Origin: Rhodospirillaceae bacterium
GTDB lineage: Bacteria; Pseudomonadota; Alphaproteobacteria; UBA8366
DNA: 11,817 bases
Assembly: GCA_002711555.1 (NCBI GenBank)
Contig: PARQ01000018.1
Span: 68,654 to 80,470 of the forward strand
Direction: 5' to 3'
A model generated the notes under the pieces. It was not told the origin of the DNA. It did not search any database and was given only the letters and a program-made list of their open reading frames with translations. Positions 1-7,237 of the stretch are shown one piece after another (position 1 is the stretch's first letter; each line of letters opens with the position of its first letter). Made by a program: the position numbers and the translations under genes.

Positions 1-174
1 CGGGCCGTACGGAGTGATTATTGGAAAACAGGCGAAATTATTGCAAAATATCGGCGCAATGATGTCGAGATGAATACAGAAGTGCGCACGCTCGACATTG
101 GCAATCCCGGTGTCGGAGATGAGGAACCTAATGAAGAAATTAAATGGGACGGAATTCCAGAGTCCAACAAATAG
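1..174 (+). CDS. 3' end of an unidentified protein (partial)
   Basis: An open frame runs from the first base of the window to a TAG at 172-174 and gives the last 57 residues of a protein. The segment begins RAVRSDYWKTGEII and ends in an acidic, hydrophilic tail rich in E, D and N (about residues 30-57), which looks like an exposed C-terminus. I do not recognise a family from this piece. The stop lies only 9 bases before the ATG of the next gene, and the TAG sits inside the AGGA that may serve as that gene's ribosome binding site, so the two are probably cotranscribed and translationally close. By context it should belong to the same decarboxylase/oxidoreductase cluster. That the frame is a real gene end is supported by its uninterrupted length, the tight spacing and the absence of another explanation for these bases; its function is unknown. 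Confidence 0.6.
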   Translation, partial: RAVRSDYWKTGEIIAKYRRNDVEMNTEVRTLDIGNPGVGDEEPNEEIKWDGIPESNK

Positions 175-183
175 GACGATTTT

Positions 184-2247
184 ATGATAAAGCGCACGTA
201 CAGCGATTTTCAGGACCATTTATTAAGACTTGAGAGTGCTGGCTTACTGCGCAAAATTAGCCGCCCAATAAACAAAGACACGGAGCTGCACCCGTTAGTT
301 CGTTGGCAATTTAGAGGAGGCGTGCCCGAATGCGAGCGCAAAGCCTGGTTTTTCGAAAATGTTGTCGACAGTAAAGGTAGAAGATACGACATGCCGGTTG
401 TGGTGGGTGCTTTAGCGACTACGCCGGAAGTGTACCGAATTGGTATGAATATCGAATTGGATGCGATAGGGAAACATTGGGAACAAGCCATTGCAAATCC
501 AATATCCCCAATAGAAGTTAGCGTTGCTCCATGTCAAGAAACTATTTGGAAAGAAGATGAACTAGTTGGGGAACAAAAAGGGCTCGACGCACTTCCGATA
601 CCTATTTCGACGCCAGGTTATGATTGCGCACCCTATTTCACCGCAACTAATTGTACAACTAAGGACCCAGAAACGGGGGTGCAGAATATGGGCACCTATC
701 GAGCTGGATTAAAATCATCCAATCGACTTTGTGTTCGTATGGCCAGTCGGACGGGTGGAGCTGGTGGTTACGAACACTGGTGCAAATACAGAGAACTCGG
801 CAAAAAAATGCCCTGTGCTTTTGTTATAGGTGCACCACCACACGTGGCTTTCACTGGGCCACAAAAATTACCCAAAAATTTGGATGAAATGGAGGTCGCC
901 GGAGGTTTGGCGGGAGAACCTATCCATATTGTAAGATGCAAAACCGTCGATCTTACCGTCCCCGCCGACGCCGAATTAGTTATAGAAGGATTTGTAGAGA
1001 CCGACTACTTAGAGCCAGAGGCACCATTTGGTGAGAGCCATGGCCATATCGCGCTTGAAGAATTCAATATGCAGATGCACGTGACAGCAATCACTTCCAA
1101 GACAAAACCGGTTTTAGCCTCGATAATTAGCCAAGTAACTCCCAGTGAAAGTTCAGTAATAAAGAGGGTTGCCTATGAACCAATGTTTCTAGCTCACCTT
1201 AGAGATAATCTTGGCATACAAGGAATCGAAAATATTACACTGCACGAACCCTTGACAAATTTACGCAAAGTTATTTTCATCCGAATGACGAGCGAAGCAA
1301 AAACTACAGAGATTTGGCGAGCTCTCTATGGAATATCTAATTTCCGTGCCGATTGTGGAAAGTATGTGATAGCGGTTAGCGAAGATATAGATCCAATCAA
1401 CAGCAATGAAATTTTGTGGTCAATCACTCAACGTGCAAATCCAATACAGGATATTCACGTGTTAAAGCATCGAGCTGGGGGCCATGGACCAAAGAGTGGT
1501 CGTAGTACAGATTCTACGATGCTAATTGATGCTACCTTTAAATCAACATTGGCCAATCGCACAATTCCATGTCGACAATCCCTGGATATTACAAAAGCAG
1601 AGGAAACAGTTATTCTTTCGCACTTGAAAGATAATTTAGGAATTCAAGGTATAAAGAAAATTGCTGTAGAAGGTTCAGAACCTTCAACACCACATTTTAT
1701 AATCTTAACCATGGAACGTGGGTCATTACGCTCCGAAATATGGCGAGCTCTCAATGGCACGGCTAATTTCCGAAATACGAACATCAAGCTTGTTGTGGCA
1801 GTCGACGATGATATCGAATCCTGCAACTCTGACTCAATCTTTTGGGCCCTTGCTTACCGGTGTAATCCAACGCTAGATTCCACTATCATAACATATGGAG
1901 ACGCGACACAGGCCTCAGGTGCTGAAATTTTCGAATTTTCTTCAGGCTCAAGCCTACTTATTGACGCAACCATGGAGGGAGAAGTTATGCCACCTTTAGC
2001 GCTCCCAACGCGCCCATTTATGGAGAAAGCGGCAGAGATTTGGAAGGAACTAGAATTGCCTACCCTCAGCCCTGAAATGCCATGGTATGGACCCAATCTC
2101 GGTGACTGGAATGACCGATGGGAAAAAATGGCTAAGCGTGCTGCTGAAGGTAATTATGCGGAGAATGGTAGGCTTACTGCACAACAAATTGAGAGAGGTC
2201 TAACACCCGGAACACCGCTTCGTCAGCTTCGTCCTGAAATTGATTAG
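184..2247 (+). CDS. UbiD-family prenylated-FMN decarboxylase with a duplicated C-terminal domain
   Basis: The protein has 687 residues. The first ~330 form the usual UbiD N-terminal and cofactor-binding parts, including HPLVRWQFRGG near residue 37, DALPIPISTPG near 135, and the prFMN site NMGTYR with N168 and R173. The acidic catalytic motif EPEAPFGES carries E279 and E284, so the E-R-E triad of UbiD/Fdc enzymes looks complete and the protein should (de)carboxylate an aromatic or alpha,beta-unsaturated acid using prenylated FMN. The C-terminal domain then occurs twice: residues about 334-453 (HLRDNLGIQG, TEIWRALYG, LIDAT) and about 476-598 (HLKDNLGIQG, SEIWRALNG, LLIDAT), before the normal tail from PPLALP near 603. 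The adjacent paralogue has one copy, and the length difference (146 residues) equals one domain. Copy 2 has lost the HEPLTNLRK-like stretch. The start is fixed by exact numbering agreement with the paralogue; AGGA lies 7 bases upstream. The substrate is unknown and the protein is probably cytosolic. Confidence 0.93.
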   Translation: MIKRTYSDFQDHLLRLESAGLLRKISRPINKDTELHPLVRWQFRGGVPECERKAWFFENVVDSKGRRYDMPVVVGALATTPEVYRIGMNIELDAIGKHWEQAIANPISPIEVSVAPCQETIWKEDELVGEQKGLDALPIPISTPGYDCAPYFTATNCTTKDPETGVQNMGTYRAGLKSSNRLCVRMASRTGGAGGYEHWCKYRELGKKMPCAFVIGAPPHVAFTGPQKLPKNLDEMEVAGGLAGEPIHIVRCKTVDLTVPADAELVIEGFVETDYLEPEAPFGESHGHIALEEFNMQMHVTAITSKTKPVLASIISQVTPSESSVIKRVAYEPMFLAHLRDNLGIQGIENITLHEPLTNLRKVIFIRMTSEAKTTEIWRALYGISNFRADCGKYVIAVSEDIDPINSNEILWSITQRANPIQDIHVLKHRAGGHGPKSGRSTDSTMLIDATFKSTLANRTIPCRQSLDITKAEETVILSHLKDNLGIQGIKKIAVEGSEPSTPHFIILTMERGSLRSEIWRALNGTANFRNTNIKLVVAVDDDIESCNSDSIFWALAYRCNPTLDSTIITYGDATQASGAEIFEFSSGSSLLIDATMEGEVMPPLALPTRPFMEKAAEIWKELELPTLSPEMPWYGPNLGDWNDRWEKMAKRAAEGNYAENGRLTAQQIERGLTPGTPLRQLRPEID
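1183..1542 (+). repeat. UbiD C-terminal domain, copy 1 of an internal protein-level duplication
   Basis: Residues 334-453 of the 687-residue UbiD protein. Its landmarks are H338 in HLRDNLGIQG, LHEPLTNLRK, TEIWRALYG, VSEDIDP and LIDAT at 447-451. It matches the single C-terminal domain of the neighbouring paralogue best in its first half: the same LHEPLTNLRK and the same H338 position. Its end has lost the PPLALP motif that normally follows LIDAT. Confidence 0.85.
1609..1977 (+). repeat. UbiD C-terminal domain, copy 2 of an internal protein-level duplication
   Basis: Residues 476-598 of the same protein, offset from copy 1 by 142 residues at H480 and 145 residues at LIDAT (592-596). It shares HLKDNLGIQG, SEIWRALNG, VDDDI and LLIDAT with copy 1. 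FWALAYRCNP in this copy is closer to the paralogue (FWAMGYRCNP) than is copy 1 (LWSITQRANP). Synonymous positions have diverged widely, so the duplication is old rather than an assembly echo. An 11-base word encoding WRAL is nonetheless kept at 1315-1325 and 1741-1751. Confidence 0.85.
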
Positions 2248-2335
2248 CCTAGACCTTTGAGATCGGCTGAATTTTTTTAGGAACTGCAAGTAATAGAGGT
2301 ATATCATACTGGATATAGAAGCGTCACATTCTTGC

Positions 2336-2341
2336 AGGGGG
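2336..2341 (+). promoter_or_regulatory. Ribosome binding site that decides the start of the second UbiD gene
   Basis: AGGGGG lies 5 bases before the ATG at 2347. The open frame extends upstream to a TTG at 2332, but that would place this Shine-Dalgarno-like sequence inside the coding region. Starting at 2347 also gives residue numbering identical to the first UbiD protein at every active-site motif. Confidence 0.7.
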
Positions 2342-2346
2342 ATAGG

Positions 2347-3972
2347 ATGAGCCAACGCAATTACCCAGACTTGCACGACCATATCAAAGAGCTTCGGGCA
2401 TCGAACTTACTTATCGAAATTAACGATCCTATCAATAAAGACACAGAGATGCATCCGCTGGTACGTTGGCAATTTAGGGGTGGTATTGCTGAAGCGGATC
2501 GCAAGGCATTTCTTTTTACTAACATCATCGATAGCTTAGGAAGGAATTATGATCTCCCAGTGATTGTTGGAGCCCTGGCCACAAATCCAGAGATATATAG
2601 GATTGGATTGGGTTGTAAACTTGATGAAGTGGGCAAAACATGGGGACGAGCAATTTCCAATCCGGTGAAACCCCGTTTAATAGAAAATGCGCCTTGCCAT
2701 GAGTTTGTGTCGACCGGCAACGATCTAGTTGGCGTTGGTTGCGGCCTAGACGCACTGCCCATACCCATTTCCACGCCTGGATTTGACTGCGCTCCCTACC
2801 TGACTGCAACCAACTGCATTACAAAAGATCCTATAACTGGCATACAGAATATGGGCACCTATCGCGCAGGGCTGAAAGCTTCTGACCGACTGGCAGTACG
2901 GATGGTCGTGAGGCCAGGCGGGGCAGAAGGGTATGTCCATTGGAAAAAATGGAAAGAACAAAAAAAAGCGATGCCGTGCGCTATCGTGGTGGGTTGCCCA
3001 CCCGCTGTGAATTTTATGTCACCACAAAAACTGCAAATGGGCATTGATGAGATAGATATTGCTGGAGGTCTTGTTGGAGGACCTATTAACATTACAAAAT
3101 GTAAGACAATCGACTTAAACGTTCCTGCGGAGTCAAAATTGGTGGTTGAAGGTCTCATATCCACCGAGTACGTCGAACCAGAAGCACCTTTCGGCGAAAG
3201 CGCGGGCTATGTCGCGCTTGAATCCTACAATATGACGATGCAAGTGACGGCGATTACTCGGCGCCGTAACGCTGTTATTCCATCAATTATTAGTCAGGTC
3301 ACACCTAGTGAAAGCTCTGTGATAAAGCGTCTTGCCTATGAGCCATTATTTCTTAATCATTTAAAAAATAATCTAGGAATAAATGGAGTTATTAGGGTTT
3401 CACTTCACGAGCCATTAACCAATCTCCGGAAAATAGTGTTTATACAAATGGAGCGCGAAGCTCCATCAACTGAGATTTGGCGAGCTCTTTATGGCTGTGC
3501 TGCGCTTCAGAGTGGTGTCGGAAAATTCATAATAGCTATAAATGATGATATTGATCCTGACAACGGTGACGCGGTTTTTTGGGCAATGGGCTACCGCTGC
3601 AATCCTGCTATTGATTGCCATGTTTTGGATAATCGGAGCCACGGGCAGGGGCCGCGCGTGCCACGATCGGTATCAGAAGACTCTGCTTTATTAATAGATG
3701 CTACCATGAAGGGGCCGTTACCGCCTTTAGCCCTACCAAAGAAAGAGTATATGGAAAATGCCCTAGGTTTATGGGAAAGGCTAGGCTTGCCTTCACTAAA
3801 ACCGGAGAGTCCCTGGCACGGATACACTCTAGGTGATTGGAGCGATAATTGGGACCAAGCAGCTAAGCGAGCAGCAGATGGTCATTATCTCAAAAATGGT
3901 GAAATAACCAAACAGAGAATAACAACGAATTCTCTGCCAGAAACACCCATACGCTCTGACGAATTTGATTAA
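2347..3972 (+). CDS. UbiD-family prenylated-FMN decarboxylase (canonical paralogue)
   Basis: This 541-residue protein is a close paralogue of the upstream gene; well over half of the residues in the first 330 positions are the same by eye. It carries the prFMN-binding NMGTYR (N168, R173) and EPEAPFGES (E279, E284), so the UbiD/Fdc catalytic triad is present and the enzyme should be an active (de)carboxylase. A single C-terminal domain follows from H338 (HLKNNLGING) through EIWRALYG and LLIDAT (448-453) to PPLALP, ending in a hydrophilic tail after HGYTLGDW. Length is near the family's usual size of about 500. The ATG at 2347 is preferred over the in-frame TTG at 2332. It lies 99 bases after the first UbiD gene and 30 before the ThDP gene, suggesting one operon. 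The two UbiD proteins may act on different substrates or form a mixed complex, as UbiD-like subunits do in phenylphosphate carboxylase; that is inference. Confidence 0.94.
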   Translation: MSQRNYPDLHDHIKELRASNLLIEINDPINKDTEMHPLVRWQFRGGIAEADRKAFLFTNIIDSLGRNYDLPVIVGALATNPEIYRIGLGCKLDEVGKTWGRAISNPVKPRLIENAPCHEFVSTGNDLVGVGCGLDALPIPISTPGFDCAPYLTATNCITKDPITGIQNMGTYRAGLKASDRLAVRMVVRPGGAEGYVHWKKWKEQKKAMPCAIVVGCPPAVNFMSPQKLQMGIDEIDIAGGLVGGPINITKCKTIDLNVPAESKLVVEGLISTEYVEPEAPFGESAGYVALESYNMTMQVTAITRRRNAVIPSIISQVTPSESSVIKRLAYEPLFLNHLKNNLGINGVIRVSLHEPLTNLRKIVFIQMEREAPSTEIWRALYGCAALQSGVGKFIIAINDDIDPDNGDAVFWAMGYRCNPAIDCHVLDNRSHGQGPRVPRSVSEDSALLIDATMKGPLPPLALPKKEYMENALGLWERLGLPSLKPESPWHGYTLGDWSDNWDQAAKRAADGHYLKNGEITKQRITTNSLPETPIRSDEFD

Positions 3973-4002
3973 AATACTAAAAATGAAAGAAAGATCGTTT
4001 AC

Positions 4003-5832
4003 ATGAAGAAACGCCCCTCAGAAATTCCAGCCAATTTGCCAGACAAAAAAATAGCCCCCCAATACGGTTCTGACATTATGGCAGATATGCTTGGAGAGAT
4101 GGGTTTTGATTACGTTACGTTAACCCCTGGCTCAACCTTTCGTGGCCTCCATGATTCGTTGGTAAACTACGGCGGCAATAAAAAGCCAGAGATGATTCTT
4201 TGCCCGCATGAAGAAATTGCTGTTTCTATGGCACATGGCTACGCAAAGGTTACTAACAGGCCTGCTTGCGTAATACTTCACAACTTAGTGGGGCTTCAAC
4301 ATGCCATTATGTCATTTTGGAATGCCTTTGCCGATCGAATTCCGATGATCGTCATTGGCGGCTCTGGGCCAATGGATCCGGCTGAAAGACGCTTTATTGA
4401 CTGGCTTCATAGTGCGAACAATCAATCACAAATTATGCAACCATATACCAAATGGACCGACGAGCCTCCCACCCAACAAGCAGTCCTCAATTCACTTGCG
4501 AAAGCCTATCGATTAGCTTGCACAGCCCCAATGGGACTAAGTTATTTATCACTAGATACTGGATTGCAAGAGGCGACGATCGATGAAGATCTTGAGATGC
4601 CAAATATGGCATTGCCGCGCTACTCTGATATTCCTCCTATTGCAGCGCCAGAAAGAAGCATACAAGCAGCAGCCGACCTATTTATTCAAGCAAGCAAGCC
4701 TTTGGTATTGGGCGGCCGTTGTGGACGTTTACCAGGCACCACCGATATTTTGAAAGAATTCATAGAAATCACAGGATCCGCTTTTCAAGAAGGCAAAGAC
4801 GTAGTCAATTTAGCCACAAATCACCCACAAAATATGACTGGCGGGTTTGGTGCCAGTAAGGAGACTAAAGTTCGAAGTGAAGCTGATTTAATACTAGTCG
4901 TAGACAACCAAGATATCGCCGACATGCTTGGGAATTACGGCGCTGCTCGCGGGGGTGGGTACGGAGTAATACTTTCTGAAGCTGACGGACAAAATAAAAA
5001 GATTATAGACCTATCACTAAATGATTTTTCGATAGACAAGTGGGCTGCAATTGGAGGTGCCTTACCCCCAGTTGACGTGCACTTATGCGCCGACCCTATC
5101 TACGGTTTGAAGCAATTACTTGACGAGCTTAAAACCAGAGCATTTCAAAATGCGCGTTGGATCGATACAGCCAGAATGCGTGCCAAATCTCTAACAGAAC
5201 GCCATAAGGCGCTCCGTTCGCGACAAAGGAAGATTTTAGAAGATAACTTCGATAACGACCCTATTTCAGTGCCACGGTTAATTTATGAAGTGTATAACGC
5301 TGTGCAAGATCAAGATTACATTCTTGCAAACCGTAACTATCGCAGTTGGTATGAAGGAATTTGGCAGTTCGATGGTTGCGCTCGTTACCTCGGCAATAAT
5401 GCCGGGGGGGGGGTTGGTTATGGTCCCGGTGGAGTTATAGGTTCAGCTCTAGCCGCTCGTGAGATGGGGAAATTTACCGTGGCTATCATGGGGGATGGTG
5501 ATTTTACCATGAATCCCGCAGCACTGTGGACAGCTGCCCACTACAACATTCCAGCCTTAATAATACTTCATAACAATACTTCCTTTGGAAATGACGAGGA
5601 GCATCAACGTAAACTTGCGCACGAACGAAAACGCCCGGAAGAGAATGCGTGGATAGGTCAAAAAATGATCGACCCAGATGTTGACTTCGCCATGGTAGCA
5701 CGCGCCTACGGAGCTAAAGCGCACGGCCCGATTAAAAAACCAACAGAAATAGCGCCTACACTCAAAAAAGCAGTGCTCGAAGTTATTGATGGTAGCGTAG
5801 TTTTGGTTGATATTCGTACAGCGTTAAACTGA
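4003..5832 (+). CDS. Thiamine-diphosphate-dependent enzyme, acetolactate synthase / benzoylformate decarboxylase superfamily
   Basis: This 609-residue protein has the three-domain layout of ThDP decarboxylases and synthases. The N-terminal pyrimidine-binding domain contains PGSTFRGLHD near residue 42 and CPHEEIAVSMAHGYA, where E70 aligns with the cofactor-activating glutamate. A middle domain has KPLVLGGRCGRLPG near 233. The C-terminal pyrophosphate domain has GDGDF at 497-501 and NN at 524-525, the classic GDG...NN metal/ThDP motif. The family decarboxylates or carboligates 2-oxoacids; I cannot choose the reaction. FAD binding as in true acetolactate synthase is not evident. The ATG at 4003 follows a GAAAGAAAGA stretch; the earlier ATG at 3983 is in another frame and stops at once. 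The gene sits directly downstream of the two decarboxylase genes, so it probably acts in the same pathway. A run of ten G at 5404-5413 encodes the glycines just before the ThDP motif. Confidence 0.88.
   Translation: MKKRPSEIPANLPDKKIAPQYGSDIMADMLGEMGFDYVTLTPGSTFRGLHDSLVNYGGNKKPEMILCPHEEIAVSMAHGYAKVTNRPACVILHNLVGLQHAIMSFWNAFADRIPMIVIGGSGPMDPAERRFIDWLHSANNQSQIMQPYTKWTDEPPTQQAVLNSLAKAYRLACTAPMGLSYLSLDTGLQEATIDEDLEMPNMALPRYSDIPPIAAPERSIQAAADLFIQASKPLVLGGRCGRLPGTTDILKEFIEITGSAFQEGKDVVNLATNHPQNMTGGFGASKETKVRSEADLILVVDNQDIADMLGNYGAARGGGYGVILSEADGQNKKIIDLSLNDFSIDKWAAIGGALPPVDVHLCADPIYGLKQLLDELKTRAFQNARWIDTARMRAKSLTERHKALRSRQRKILEDNFDNDPISVPRLIYEVYNAVQDQDYILANRNYRSWYEGIWQFDGCARYLGNNAGGGVGYGPGGVIGSALAAREMGKFTVAIMGDGDFTMNPAALWTAAHYNIPALIILHNNTSFGNDEEHQRKLAHERKRPEENAWIGQKMIDPDVDFAMVARAYGAKAHGPIKKPTEIAPTLKKAVLEVIDGSVVLVDIRTALN
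5404..5413 (+). repeat. Poly-G tract (10 G) inside the ThDP enzyme gene
   Basis: Ten consecutive G encode Gly-Gly-Gly and the first base of Val in NNAGGGVGYGPGG, about 28 codons before the GDG motif. The reading frame is intact at this length. Such a tract is striking in a gene of moderate GC and is a potential slippage site. Confidence 0.9.
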
Positions 5833-5859
5833 TAAAAGGTATTCAGAGTAGTGTTTTAG

Positions 5860-5888
5860 CATTTAAGTGGTCATTAATGTTTTTTTTT
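5860..5888 (+). terminator. Weak possible intrinsic terminator after the ThDP enzyme gene
   Basis: CATT(T)AA at 5860-5866 can pair with TTAATG at 5874-5879 to form a 6-bp AT-rich stem with one bulged T, followed directly by nine T (5880-5888). The T-run and position, 27 bases after the stop codon, fit a terminator, but the stem is weak. The rest of 5833-5974 holds the AGAGGA ribosome binding site (5959-5964) of the next gene; no convincing promoter hexamers were found. Confidence 0.3.
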
Positions 5889-5974
5889 GGTTATGTTTGC
5901 CTGTGGGAAGACGTTACACCTTCCATTTATTCATTCAACAGACACAATCTCGGCGTCTAGAGGATTAATTTAAT

Positions 5975-7210
5975 ATGTCAAAAGAGGAGCATTTTGTAGT
6001 CATAGGAGCTGGTCATGCTGGGGGCGTGGCAGTGCAATCATTCCGAAACTTTGGTCATGAAGGACGTGTAACATTAATCGGAGAAGAGGCAACATTACCT
6101 TACGAACGCCCCCCCCTTTCAAAAGATTTGTTGCATTCACCGAACGATAGTAATTTTCAATTGATCCGTGATGCCGATTATTACAATGACCTAAATATTG
6201 ATATTTTGCTTGAAAGGACTGCTGTGTCCATTGATGCTGTGACAAAACTTGTCCTGTTAAATAATGGTGAATCAATCCATTATGACAAACTGTTACTCAC
6301 CACTGGTGGTCGTCCACAAACGCTTGATATCCCCGGCTTAGAATTGGACAATATACTTACGTTAAGGACTATTGAAGATAGCCGCGCCGTGGAGGGCAAT
6401 CTCAACAAAGGCGCACGGATATTGGTCGTAGGTGGAGGATTTATTGGACTTGAGGTTGCCGCCAGTGCCCGCATGAGAGGAGCAGAAGTTATTGTATTTG
6501 AAGCCAACTCAAGATTAATGGGGCGGTCCCTCCCAGCCGAGGTATCAGATGTTTTTTTAAAACTTCATGCGGACAATAATGTCTCAGTGAGATTAAACCA
6601 AAGCGTTAAAGAGTTCCTTGGGAAAAATGAAGTAAATGAAGTTATCACAAATTCCGGAGAAAAAATTAATGCTGACGCTGTAATAGTTGGCATTGGTATT
6701 TTACCGGAAACTAAACTAGCAGAAAGCGCCAAATTAAAGATAGATAACGGCATCGTGGTCGACGAGTACGCGCGTACTTCAAACCCCTATATCTTTGCAG
6801 CTGGGGACAATACAAACCATTTTAATACAATGCTTGGGCGTCACATTCGACTTGAAGCATGGCTCAACGCCCAGGAGCAAGCATTAGCAGCAGCTCGCAC
6901 TATGTGCAATGAGCTCAAGGCTTACAATAAAGTTCCATGGATGTGGACAGATCAGTTTGATGTAAACCTGCAGATTGCTGGTTTTACGGAAAAATGGGAT
7001 AATCTCGTAATACGAGGGGACATCACAGGACGAGATTGCACCGCATTCCAAGTTGAAGGTGGCTTAATTAAATCGGCATTGTCAATCAATCGTCAACGGG
7101 ATATGCGAGTAGCACGTAGAATGATTAGTGCACAACTACCGTTTTCAGAGCCTGACCTAGAAAATGATGATATTTCGCTTCGCGATTTACTTAAACGCGC
7201 TAAATCCTAG
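5975..7210 (+). CDS. FAD-dependent NAD(P)H oxidoreductase, ferredoxin/rubredoxin reductase type
   Basis: This 411-residue flavoprotein matches the family of BphA4/HcaD-like ferredoxin reductases and rubredoxin reductases, which pass electrons from NADH through FAD to a small ferredoxin serving an aromatic-ring dioxygenase or a P450. The FAD-binding Rossmann motif GAGHAG is at residues 11-16, followed by the family signature LPYERPPLSKDLL near 42-54. The second GxGxxG (GGGFIG, 153-158) binds NAD(P)H, and AAGD (275-278) provides the second FAD contact. The C-terminal reductase domain begins around VPWMWTDQFDVNLQIAGF near 325. Length is typical (about 400-410). AGAGGA lies 10 bases before the ATG. 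The MOSC gene follows after 27 bases, so the two are likely cotranscribed. No ferredoxin or terminal oxygenase is in the window, so the electron acceptor is unknown. A run of eight C (6109-6116) encodes the RPPL part of the signature. Confidence 0.9.
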   Translation: MSKEEHFVVIGAGHAGGVAVQSFRNFGHEGRVTLIGEEATLPYERPPLSKDLLHSPNDSNFQLIRDADYYNDLNIDILLERTAVSIDAVTKLVLLNNGESIHYDKLLLTTGGRPQTLDIPGLELDNILTLRTIEDSRAVEGNLNKGARILVVGGGFIGLEVAASARMRGAEVIVFEANSRLMGRSLPAEVSDVFLKLHADNNVSVRLNQSVKEFLGKNEVNEVITNSGEKINADAVIVGIGILPETKLAESAKLKIDNGIVVDEYARTSNPYIFAAGDNTNHFNTMLGRHIRLEAWLNAQEQALAAARTMCNELKAYNKVPWMWTDQFDVNLQIAGFTEKWDNLVIRGDITGRDCTAFQVEGGLIKSALSINRQRDMRVARRMISAQLPFSEPDLENDDISLRDLLKRAKS

Positions 7211-7237
7211 AAAAGATTAGAAAGGATATCTTTTAAA

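Noticed and set aside
1543..1608. The first UbiD gene as an artefactual fusion or frameshifted pair of genes
   Set aside because: The frame is continuous from 184 to 2247, and the second domain copy differs from the first at most synonymous sites, so it is neither a duplicated read segment nor a readthrough of a separate gene.
2248..2330. Terminator at the T7 run (about 2272-2278) between the two UbiD genes
   Set aside because: No convincing GC stem precedes the T-run; the gap shows nothing else I can support.
2332..2346. TTG at 2332 as the start of the second UbiD gene
   Set aside because: It places the AGGGGG ribosome binding site inside the gene and breaks the exact residue numbering shared with the first UbiD protein; ATG at 2347 fits both.
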